A stretch of 5,274 nt of DNA from Burkholderiaceae bacterium (GTDB taxonomy: Bacteria > Pseudomonadota > Gammaproteobacteria > Burkholderiales > Burkholderiaceae_C), in the NCBI GenBank assembly GCA_031256125.1, contig JAIRRE010000008.1, positions 1-5,274 on the forward strand, in the 5' to 3' direction. A program made the position numbers and the translations under genes. Every line of letters begins with the position of its first letter. Within the stretch, counting starts at the first letter, position 1. Positions 1 to 4,885 of the stretch are shown here, in pieces. The notes beneath the pieces are model-generated. The model ran no database searches. It saw nothing but the letters and a program-made list of their open reading frames with translations, and was not told the DNA's origin.

Positions 1-336
1 ACCGCGCAAGTCATCACCATCGGCCAGAAAAGCCACTACAACGCCGCGCGCATTCCCGAACGCTACCGCGACCATTCGCTCTATATCGCCTTTGCGCCCG
101 CCGACAACCCCAAAATCGCCGTCGCCGCCATCGTCGAAAATGCCGGCTGGGGCGCCGGCGCAGCCGCCCCGTTAGTACGGCGCGTGCTTGACTACTGGAT
201 TGACGGTCGCTACCCCAGCGAAGAAGACATCAAAGCCGTGCAGCAAGGCCACGCCACAACTCCCATCGGCCCACCGGGAACGCCGCCCGAAGCGGCAGCA
301 AGCGAAACAACGCAAGCGGCGCCTGAGACGAACTGA
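1..336 (+). CDS. mrdA: Penicillin-binding protein 2 (PBP2), C-terminal part, 5' end outside window
   Basis: This is the C-terminal 111 codons of the elongasome D,D-transpeptidase PBP2, which cross-links peptidoglycan in the periplasm during cell elongation together with RodA and MreBCD. The reading frame is open from base 1 and ends at TGA 334-336. The first residues, TAQVITIGQK, are what follows the KTG box of this family (KTG-TAQV), so the window starts just after that motif and the Ser and Ser-x-Asn motifs lie upstream. The segment around residues 30-80 (FAPADNPKIAVAAIVENAG, then the Ala-rich GAAAPLVRRVLDY) is the conserved end of the transpeptidase domain. A YPSEED segment and a Pro/Ala/Thr-rich tail follow, as in Burkholderiales PBP2. 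rodA, often the next gene, does not follow here. No terminator is seen directly behind the stop codon. Confidence 0.95.
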   Translation, partial: TAQVITIGQKSHYNAARIPERYRDHSLYIAFAPADNPKIAVAAIVENAGWGAGAAAPLVRRVLDYWIDGRYPSEEDIKAVQQGHATTPIGPPGTPPEAAASETTQAAPETN

Positions 337-528
337 CGACCCCACAGCCTCGGTTCTTTCAGGAATCGCCCGTTTCCCCAGTCACAGCGCAAAGGGCAGC
401 ATATTGCGAATGAGATCGCCCATTCATTGGCGCGGCAGTCCGCTTGCCGCTGTCACGCGGCATGGATTTGCTGAATATTCTTGAAATCCAAAGAACACTG
501 AACGGACACTTTCTGCGCATCCAAAAAC
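337..528. other. Intergenic stretch downstream of mrdA, no gene seen
   Basis: No reading frame here has a credible start site or a recognisable product. The only local structure is a small hairpin (GCGGCA at 432-437 pairing with TGCCGC at 445-450). There is no U-tract after it, so it is not an obvious terminator for mrdA. Confidence 0.5.
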
Positions 529-561
529 AAGGCCGCCAAAGCAATCAACTTTGGCGGCCTT
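529..561 (-). terminator. Perfect 13-bp hairpin with U-rich tail on the minus strand
   Basis: Bases 529-541 (AAGGCCGCCAAAG) and 549-561 (CTTTGGCGGCCTT) are exact reverse complements around a 7-base loop (CAATCAA). Read on the minus strand, the stem runs into TTGTTTTTGG, which fits a Rho-independent terminator. On the plus strand the stem is followed by TGCGACTAT, which does not. It therefore most likely ends minus-strand transcription coming from the small RNA candidate just upstream on that strand. It could also stop or protect read-through mrdA transcripts, but the tail argues against that as its main role. Confidence 0.65.
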
Positions 562-569
562 GCGACTAT

Positions 570-686
570 AAAAAACACTGTTTGAGCGGCTCCGGGGCGA
601 CAGAGGAGGAGGGAGGGAGGAGGAATTTCGCCCCAGCGCATAGGTCCACGAACAAAGCGCCCGTAAGCCAAGCAGTGTGAAAATCC
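570..686 (-). ncRNA. Candidate small RNA with CU-rich (anti-Shine-Dalgarno-like) loop
   Basis: On the minus strand a TACAAT box (698-693) precedes a segment that folds in nested fashion. A closing stem pairs 678-673 (ACACTG) with 580-575 (CAGTGT) and continues after one mismatch through 671-668 with 582-585. A hairpin with GCGC arms (660-657 and 639-636) comes next. A third, 7-bp stem pairs 634-628 (GGGGCGA) with 600-594 (TCGCCCC). The loop of the third stem (627-601) is almost purely pyrimidine, with repeated CCTCC/CCTCCC units complementary to ribosome-binding sites. The closing stem is followed by a run of T (575-570), and the strong 529-561 hairpin lies behind that. Unpaired CU-rich loops are typical of sRNAs that mask Shine-Dalgarno sequences. 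The RNA does not match 4.5S RNA (no GGAAG tetraloop region), 6S RNA or tmRNA as I know them. Expression is not shown; this is an inference from structure. Confidence 0.5.
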
Positions 687-692
687 GCCTTT

Positions 693-698
693 ATTGTA
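693..698 (-). promoter_or_regulatory. Possible -10 box of the small RNA
   Basis: The minus strand reads TACAAT at 698-693, placing a start near 686-684, a few bases before the closing stem of the RNA candidate. No good -35 hexamer lies 16-18 bases upstream. A TTGACT occurs 25 bases upstream, which is too far for a standard sigma-70 promoter. The upstream DNA is AT-rich. Confidence 0.35.
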
Positions 699-1057
699 GG
701 AATGCTGGGATTATTCGCGTGTCAGTCAAATTCCAATATTGGTATTTTTACTCGTAAAGATTTTCGAGGCATCATCATGCATTATGTCTTTTGCGAATAT
801 TTAAGTAAAATTTTGTGTTATTTGATTCGATTCACATGATAACAACACATATGCAGCAACAACAGTAGCGTACTGAAGTCCATCTTCCTACTTGCGCATC
901 TGCTTTGTGGACAATTTTATTGATGCAGATCATGATTTTTGGCCGTCCGCGTTTACTGCGTGGCGTGGTTAAGGCGGCGAGCCTATGACCCGCGTTTTAC
1001 AGCCGGACGCTGTTGTTGATGTTGCGCTTATCCCTGCCACGGGTTCGCCCAGACGAA
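699..1057. other. AT-rich intergenic island, no supported gene
   Basis: From about 690 to 860 the sequence is much richer in A+T than its surroundings. It holds a 10-bp palindrome (CCAATATTGG, 733-742) and an inverted repeat TGTTAT (816-821) / ATAACA (839-844). Between about 880 and 1057 the composition returns towards normal. I found no recognisable protein in any frame there. A 40-codon plus frame (985-1107) has no family resemblance and overlaps the repeat copy described separately. The AT-rich part may supply promoter or silencer-type regulatory DNA, or mark foreign sequence. Confidence 0.45.
777..839 (+). CDS. Very small possible ORF, 20 codons
   Basis: ATG at 777 is preceded by a GAGG motif (764-768 area) at a plausible spacing and opens a 20-residue frame with a hydrophobic, Tyr/Cys/Leu-rich composition (MHYVFCEYLSKILCY...), ending at TGA 837-839. 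It sits in the AT-rich island with no partner gene nearby. A frame this short arises easily by chance, so it is listed as a possibility only. I do not recognise it. Confidence 0.12.
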   Translation: MHYVFCEYLSKILCYLIRFT

Positions 1058-1059
1058 TC

Positions 1060-1243
1060 AACTGCTGGCGTTTAAGGGCAACGCTTGATGCAGTTTGCGC
1101 GCGTTAGCGCATCCGGGTTATGGATGAGATGCGGCGAAGCAGAAAGCGCCGCAGCGATACCCGTAGGTATGCACATTTACAGCCAAGCAGGCCGCTCAAA
1201 GCCACAGAATGCGGCCAGATGCGAGGGCTGGTTCAGCGTCGCT
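1060..1243 (-). repeat. Diverged direct-repeat copy A (maeB-tail-like), abutting glcD
   Basis: This stretch aligns with about 4290-4475 in the same orientation. Shared blocks in order on the plus strand are ATGCAGT-TGCGCG (1089 and 4319 areas), GCAGCGATA (1151 and 4376), CATTT-CA (1174 and 4404), CTCAAAG (1195 and 4428), GAATGCGG (1207 and 4437) and TTCAGCG (1232 and 4462). Identity by eye is roughly two thirds, with small gaps. Copy B is continuous with a malic-enzyme remnant, so copy A is probably a second relic of the same 3' end. Similarity stops about at the glcD stop codon. Confidence 0.5.
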
Positions 1244-2725
1244 CTAAAACCGTTCCAGCTCTGGATGCGGCAGCAGCCCGCCGCGCACCAACATGCGACC
1301 GTATTCAACACAGCGTGGATGCGTCGGGATTACCTTACCGGGATTGAGTAGGCCGGGCGGGTCGAAGGCGCGCTTGAGGGCTAGCATTTGCGCGTTTTCC
1401 TCGGGCGAAAATTGCACACACATGGAGTTGAGCTTTTCAATGCCCACGCCGTGCTCGCCGGTAATGCTGCCGCCTAAGCGCACGCTGGTTTCGAGAATAT
1501 CGGCGCCAAAACGTTCGGCGCGCTTGAACTGGTCGGGGTCGTTGGCGTCAAACAGAATCAGCGGATGCAGGTTGCCATCGCCCGCGTGAAAAACATTGCA
1601 GCAGCGCAGGCCGTAGCGTCCCCCCAGTTCGGCGATGGCCGCCAGCATTTCCGCCAGTCGCGCGCGCGGAATGGTCGAGTCCATGCACATGTAGTCGGGG
1701 CTGATACGCCCGCTGGCCGGAAAGGCATTCTTGCGCCCGCTCCAGAACCGCAAGCGTTCGGCCTCGTCGCGGCTGACGGCGATGCGCGTCGCGCCCGCCT
1801 GGCGCAGTACCTCGGAGATGCGCGCGATTTCTTCCTCGACTTCTTCGGGCGTGCCGTCGCTTTCGCACAGCAGGATGGCGGCGGCGTCCCGGTCGTAACC
1901 CGCGTGCACGAATGCCTCCACAGCCGCAGTCATGGGCTTGTCCATCAATTCCAGCCCGGCGGGAATGATGCCCTCGGCAATGACGCGCGCCACCGCATCG
2001 CCCGCGCTTTCGACGCTGGCAAAGCTCGCCAGCGCGCAGCGCGCCAATTGCGGCTTGGGAATCAGACGCACAGTAACCTCGGTCGTCACCGCCAGCATAC
2101 CTTCGCTGCCGGTGACCAGCGCCAACAGATCGTAACCGGGCGCGTCCAGCGCCGCGCCGCCGAATTCAACGGGATCGCCCTCAATGGTGAAGCCGCGCAC
2201 ACGCAGCACGTTGTGCACCGTCAGGCCGTATTTCAGGCAATGCACGCCGCCGGAGTTTTCGGCCACGTTGCCGCCGATGGTGCAGGCGATCTGGCTGCTC
2301 GGATCGGGCGCGTAGTACAGATCGTGCCGCGCCGCCGCTTCGCTGATCGCCAGATTGCGCACACCGCACTGCACTCGCGCCGTGCGCGCCAGCGGGTCGA
2401 TAGCGATGATGCGGTTCAAGCGCGCCAACGAAAGCGTGACGCCGCGCGCATCGGGCAGCGCTCCGCCCGATAAACCGGTGCCCGCGCCGCGCGCCACCAC
2501 CGGTACGCCCAGCGCGTGACAGGCGCGCAGCACGGCCTGCACCTGCGCCTCGTCCTCGGGCAGCGCCACAGCTAAGGGCCGCTGGCGGTAAGCCGTCAGG
2601 CCATCGCACTCATAGGGCGCGGTTTGCTCGGACGTCCACAGCAGCGCGTCGGGCGGCAGCGCCGCCTGCAAAGCCGGGATGAGCTGTGTTTGCGGCGTGG
2701 AGGATTCAAGAAAAGGATCACTCAT
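1244..2725 (-). CDS. glcD: FAD-linked oxidase, glycolate dehydrogenase subunit GlcD type
   Basis: A 493-residue flavoprotein, close to the usual length of GlcD (about 499). The N-terminal FAD-binding (PCMH) domain shows RGAGTGLSGGA (79-89), PDPSSQIACTIGGNVAENSGG (141-161) and GSEGMLAV (206-213). The C-terminal FAD-oxidase domain shows FWSGRKNAFP (327-336), FHAGDGNLHP (379-388, with the family His), ITGEHGVG (421-428) and FDPPGLLNPGK (454-464). GlcD oxidises glycolate to glyoxylate as part of a GlcDEF complex passing electrons to the respiratory chain. The window shows no glcE or glcF on the 3' side, where they often follow. An orphan role, or a related substrate such as D-lactate or another 2-hydroxyacid, cannot be excluded. 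Start: ATG at 2725 is the only sensible one; it has no clear Shine-Dalgarno and abuts a small hairpin (2726-2747). Stop is TAG 1246-1244. It lies 275 bases downstream of the barstar gene on the same strand. Confidence 0.9.
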   Translation of the reverse strand: MSDPFLESSTPQTQLIPALQAALPPDALLWTSEQTAPYECDGLTAYRQRPLAVALPEDEAQVQAVLRACHALGVPVVARGAGTGLSGGALPDARGVTLSLARLNRIIAIDPLARTARVQCGVRNLAISEAAARHDLYYAPDPSSQIACTIGGNVAENSGGVHCLKYGLTVHNVLRVRGFTIEGDPVEFGGAALDAPGYDLLALVTGSEGMLAVTTEVTVRLIPKPQLARCALASFASVESAGDAVARVIAEGIIPAGLELMDKPMTAAVEAFVHAGYDRDAAAILLCESDGTPEEVEEEIARISEVLRQAGATRIAVSRDEAERLRFWSGRKNAFPASGRISPDYMCMDSTIPRARLAEMLAAIAELGGRYGLRCCNVFHAGDGNLHPLILFDANDPDQFKRAERFGADILETSVRLGGSITGEHGVGIEKLNSMCVQFSPEENAQMLALKRAFDPPGLLNPGKVIPTHPRCVEYGRMLVRGGLLPHPELERF

Positions 2726-2747
2726 AAGCGCGATTGTGCACGCGCTT
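2726..2747 (-). promoter_or_regulatory. Hairpin directly upstream of the glcD start codon
   Basis: AAGCGCG (2726-2732) and CGCGCTT (2741-2747) are exact reverse complements around the loop ATTGTGCA. In the glcD mRNA this stem would end immediately before the ATG, covering the ribosome-binding region, where no clear purine-rich site is visible. It could limit translation initiation or form part of an operator. The role is inferred. Confidence 0.4.
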
Positions 2748-2773
2748 TGCCCTACCAGGCCGGAAATAATTTC

Positions 2774-2804
2774 GTCCGGTTGGCGTGTCCGCCGCCAACC
2801 GGAC
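2774..2804 (-). terminator. Perfect 12-bp hairpin between the barstar gene and glcD
   Basis: GTCCGGTTGGCG (2774-2785) and CGCCAACCGGAC (2793-2804) pair perfectly around a 7-base loop. On the minus strand the stem is followed by GAAATTATTTCC, an AT-rich but imperfect tail. On the plus strand the tail is AGATAGCTAC. The position, downstream of the RNase-inhibitor pair and upstream of glcD, suits a terminator or processing barrier separating the two units. The poor U-tract leaves open that it only attenuates transcription or stabilises the upstream mRNA. Confidence 0.5.
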
Positions 2805-2821
2805 AGATAGCTACGGCGCGC

Positions 2822-3022
2822 TCACGCCGCGCTGAGCCAATAACCCGAGTTAAAGGGGCTGCTCATGCGCAGCGCATCTGGGGAAATATCGAGCAATTTG
2901 TCAATCGGGAGCTTGTCGGGTTCGCCGCGGTGTGCGGCATCCTCGCCCTCGTGTTGGCCGGTGTGTGCCCGTTCTGCTTGGCCATTGGGTGCAAAACGGG
3001 CTACTGAAAAGAATAAAAACAC
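2822..3022 (-). CDS. Doubtful small ORF, 66 codons, overlapping the end of the barstar gene
   Basis: A GTG at 3022 opens a 66-codon frame that overlaps the last codons of the barstar-like gene in another frame and ends at TGA 2824-2822. An AGG sits directly in front of the GTG, too close to be a normal ribosome-binding site. The product would be hydrophilic with a middle section like DKLPIDKLLDISPDALRM; I recognise no family. Codon use is not obviously wrong for the genome. It may be a remnant, a translationally coupled small protein, or chance. Confidence 0.2.
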   Translation of the reverse strand: MFLFFSVARFAPNGQAERAHTGQHEGEDAAHRGEPDKLPIDKLLDISPDALRMSSPFNSGYWLSAA

Positions 3023-3528
3023 CTAAACGGTATCTTGCGGTCGGCCCAGTAATCGGCGGCATCGCGGAAGATGTCCAATAACTGCTCGCGTGTTTCTTTG
3101 TCGAAGCGCGCAGTCGCTGGAATGTGTTCGAGCACCACCACGAAGCCTGGCTGCGGCCCGGATTTGTGCAGCGGGTCGGTCAAGCAGTCGTAGAGCGCGT
3201 CGAAATTCCTGCTGAAGTGCATCGGCAAGGTAAATTGCTCGGCCAGTAGATCCAGCACTTCCTGCTTGGTCTGAGCGCTGGAGAGGTCAGCGTAAAGAAA
3301 GTGCTGGCCCAGTGCGATGGCCGCTTCCTGCAAATCGTGGGCATGGTAAGCCCGGATTGACTGGACGATGTTGTTGCGCACGCCGCGCAGAGGCATCTCC
3401 TGTGCGCGCAGGGACGTCGGATGTTGGGCCAGTTCGGTGGTTGGCATTGACATATTATTCCCCGGTAAAGAAGACGGGGCACCCGCCGATGGAGACGGCA
3501 AGGGTTGAAAAGGTTCCAAGGTTTTCAT
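3001..3528 (-). CDS. Barstar-family ribonuclease inhibitor (immunity protein)
   Basis: 175 residues, predicted cytoplasmic, with a barstar domain at about 47-175. The recognition helix NFDALYDCLTD (108-118) is almost the same as the barstar segment containing Asp35 and Asp39, so Asp110 and Asp114 are the expected barnase-binding acids. IFRDAADYW (153-161) matches the barstar helix carrying Glu76, with Asp in its place. Barstar itself is about 90 residues; the extra length is mainly a Pro/Ser-rich N-terminal 45 residues. The start at 3528 overlaps the RNase stop codon as ATGA (TGA 3527-3525), implying translational coupling. A second ATG at 3453 has a better Shine-Dalgarno (GGGGA, 6 bases upstream), so a shorter, 150-residue product is possible. 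The gene follows the RNase gene immediately and would protect the producer from RNase that folds before export. Stop is TAG 3003-3001. Confidence 0.9.
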   Translation of the reverse strand: MKTLEPFQPLPSPSAGAPSSLPGNNMSMPTTELAQHPTSLRAQEMPLRGVRNNIVQSIRAYHAHDLQEAAIALGQHFLYADLSSAQTKQEVLDLLAEQFTLPMHFSRNFDALYDCLTDPLHKSGPQPGFVVVLEHIPATARFDKETREQLLDIFRDAADYWADRKIPFRCFYSFQ

Positions 3529-3962
3529 GGCACGATCTTTCTGAAACTCGAATAATGGTCGCCGGTGTAATAGCAGGCATCCGGCGCGGTGGGCTGGCGT
3601 CCGCCGCACACAATGCGCCGTGTGCCGCGATTGCGCGCACCGGGGGTATCCACGGTGTATTCGCGGTAGTAACCGCGCCGCGCTCGCGGCAACTGCCGTT
3701 CGTAGTTACCGAACGTGGTGCCGTCCTTCTCGTGCTGGAACGGCCCGCCTTGCAGGATCAGCCCATACACCCGCTGACCTTGGCGTGGTAGGTTGGCAAG
3801 GGTTACCGTTGCCGTTGTTGCTGGCCCGGATTGCCCAAACGCCGCAGCGGACGGGCTAATTGCGCCCAGACCGCCGCCTAGCAGCAGCGCTGCCAGCAAT
3901 ACTCCAGACCACCGGCTAGGCCGGAAGTGCCGGATTGCTAAAGTCGCTGCCGCTTGCAGCAT
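3525..3962 (-). CDS. Secreted barnase-family guanyl-type ribonuclease
   Basis: 145 residues. A signal peptide is clear: Arg-containing N-region, hydrophobic VLLAALLLGGGLGAI (21-35), and a likely cleavage after the SAAA stretch near 41. The mature part is a barnase/RNase N1 domain. FGNYE (84-88) corresponds to the guanine-binding loop, Glu101 in YYREYTV to the catalytic base (barnase Glu73), Arg112 and Arg116 in RGTRRI to Arg83 and Arg87, and His136 in GDHYSSF to His102. All catalytic residues therefore appear present. Cys119 and Cys130 could form a disulfide, fitting export. The enzyme cleaves single-stranded RNA and is exported from the cell; possible roles are nutrient scavenging from RNA or killing competitors. 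The ATG at 3962 is preferred because GGGAG lies 7 bases upstream; a TTG at 3995 would add 11 residues. The inhibitor gene follows with a 4-base overlap. I saw no convincing promoter. Confidence 0.92.
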   Translation of the reverse strand: MLQAAATLAIRHFRPSRWSGVLLAALLLGGGLGAISPSAAAFGQSGPATTATVTLANLPRQGQRVYGLILQGGPFQHEKDGTTFGNYERQLPRARRGYYREYTVDTPGARNRGTRRIVCGGRQPTAPDACYYTGDHYSSFRKIVP

Positions 3963-4339
3963 GTGCGTACTCCCAAAATTAATTTGGATATTCAAACTAT
4001 CAAGTTTGCCCCATCGGCCCTAAAAAAGCAACTCATTGGGTCAATACTGGCTAGCTGAAGCGGCTACTTGTAAAAACGAGCCGTAAGTAATTCCTCCCAC
4101 CTTGCCGTTACCAAGTGTAACACAAAACTTGGCGCAACGCTGGTACGCTTGAGCAAGCTCCCGCAAAACAGCCAGGCGCCAGATAGCAGTGGACATGGAA
4201 TCGGATGCGGCGATGCGATCTGGCAGGCATGCGCAATGTGGCAGCGCACCTCACGTCAAGGCCGCCGCGCACGCGGCCAGCTATCGAAAACAGTAACTGA
4301 GCTTTCAAAACAACGCCGCATGCAGTCTGCGCGTTGGTG
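3963..4339. other. Intergenic stretch upstream of the RNase gene, no supported gene
   Basis: It should carry the promoter of the RNase-inhibitor pair on the minus strand, but I could not identify paired -35/-10 boxes with confidence. Inverted repeats present are CCAAGT/ACTTGG (4111-4116 and 4127-4132), GCCAGAT/ATCTGGC (4178-4184 and 4218-4224) and GGCCGC/GCGGCC (4260-4265 and 4273-4278). None has a U-tract. Open frames here look random. Confidence 0.45.
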
Positions 4340-4475
4340 CATTCCGAGATTTGGGATGCTTGGGCAGCACAAGCGCAGCGATAGTTGGCGCTATCGCGAG
4401 GAGCATTTGCAACGCAGCGAGAAATACTCAAAGCAGGAATGCGGATGCCGCCAGTGGCTTGTTCAGCGCTGCCTT
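4290..4475 (-). repeat. Diverged direct-repeat copy B, overlapping the maeB remnant
   Basis: Partner of the copy at 1060-1243, same orientation. It spans the end of the malic-enzyme remnant and the bases just beyond it. Both copies keep a hairpin at the same place although its bases differ: here GCGATAG (4378-4384) pairs with CTATCGC (4391-4397); in copy A ATACC (1157-1161) pairs with GGTAT (1166-1170). Confidence 0.5.
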
Positions 4476-4714
4476 GAGCAGGTTGTAGGCGATGTTGGCG
4501 GCATCCAGATTGGGCCGCACCAGCAGGTGTTGGCGCCATCTTCCAACGGGCTGTTGGGTATCACAGCGGCACGCTCGTGTGCAAACTACCACGTTGCCGT
4601 GCATTCCGCCATCGACTTGCAGCCACGGTGTGTGATGCCACAAATCTCCGCATCCGGCGCATCTTTACGGCACGGAGCTGACCTGTTGTTGCAAAAGTTG
4701 GCCTATGCGATGAC
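4340..4714 (-). pseudogene. maeB: Decayed 3' end of an NADP-malic enzyme gene (maeB-like, Pta-like domain)
   Basis: Pieces of the C-terminal phosphate-acetyltransferase-like domain of bacterial NADP-malic enzymes appear in order on the minus strand but in changing frames. First comes AVIA*ANF, where the family has VALLSYSNFG, with TAG in place of the Tyr codon. Then SAPCRK, TPWLQVDGGMHGN (family PWLEVDGEMHGD), VIPNSPLEDGAN, LLVRPNLDAANIAYNLLKA (very close to the family), SAFLL, and CVANAP followed by ANYRCACAAQA (family GCANAPVH...ATVRRIVNMTA). At least three frameshifts and internal stops rule out a functional product. The N-terminal malic-enzyme domain is absent; rplM begins where it would have to be. 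The family assignment comes from recalled motifs. Confidence 0.7.
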
Positions 4715-4755
4715 CGCGTAAGACACTTGTGCGGCGTCGCCTGAATCTGTTCCGG

Positions 4756-4761
4756 TAGAAT
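4756..4761 (+). promoter_or_regulatory. Possible -10 box of the rplM promoter
   Basis: TAGAAT lies 125 bases before the rplM start and would give a transcript start near 4768. The -35 region is poor: TTGTGC at 4727-4732 is 23 bases away, and nothing better lies at 16-18 bases. A promoter is expected here because the upstream DNA is a pseudogene on the other strand. Confidence 0.35.
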
Positions 4762-4767
4762 AGTTCG

Positions 4768-4885
4768 TCTTGCAGCGCCTTAGCCCCGCGGCAAAAGTTC
4801 GTTTGAACCATCCCGCCTAAGAGGCTTCCAGTCAGAGAAGCACCGACCGCGGAAAAGGGCTTTTATTCCACCAGGAACCGCACTC
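4768..4885 (+). promoter_or_regulatory. rplM 5' leader with potential secondary structure
   Basis: About 118 bases of leader can fold as CTTAG (4779-4783) with CTAAG (4817-4821) enclosing GTTC/GAAC (4797-4800 and 4805-4808), then GCTTC (4824-4828) with GAAGC (4837-4841). CCGCGG followed by AAAAG occurs twice (4786-4797 and 4847-4857). Ribosomal protein operons are often autoregulated through leaders, and L13 is such a regulator in some bacteria. I do not recognise a known L13 leader here. Confidence 0.3.

Noticed and set aside
453..671. Minus-strand frame of 72 codons covering the RNA candidate
   Set aside because: It runs through the CU-rich loop and the terminator hairpin; the translation is low-complexity there and matches nothing I know. 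Structure explains this region better.
570..686. 4.5S (SRP) RNA or 6S RNA
   Set aside because: The length is near that of 4.5S RNA, but the conserved GGAAG-containing apical domain is absent. The length and the loop arrangement do not fit 6S RNA.
1060..1243. Transposase fragment or insertion sequence end
   Set aside because: No transposase motifs and no terminal inverted repeats with target duplications were found; the similarity is to the maeB relic region.
1565..2473. Long plus-strand open frame of 302 codons
   Set aside because: It lies entirely antisense to glcD, its translation is Arg/Gln/Ala-rich without any family motif, and the glcD frame has full-length homology.
2624..3007. Plus-strand frame of 127 codons ending in a hydrophobic Cys-containing segment
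   Set aside because: The start lies inside antisense glcD, the first half is Arg-rich shadow sequence, and no ribosome site supports the hydrophobic end as a separate protein.
3312..3791. Plus-strand frame of 159 codons
   Set aside because: Shadow of the barstar and barnase genes, whose families are clear on the minus strand.
4149..4721. Plus-strand open frame of 190 codons
   Set aside because: It runs antisense to the maeB relic and repeat copy B; the product shows no recognisable domain, while the opposite strand carries ordered malic-enzyme motifs.
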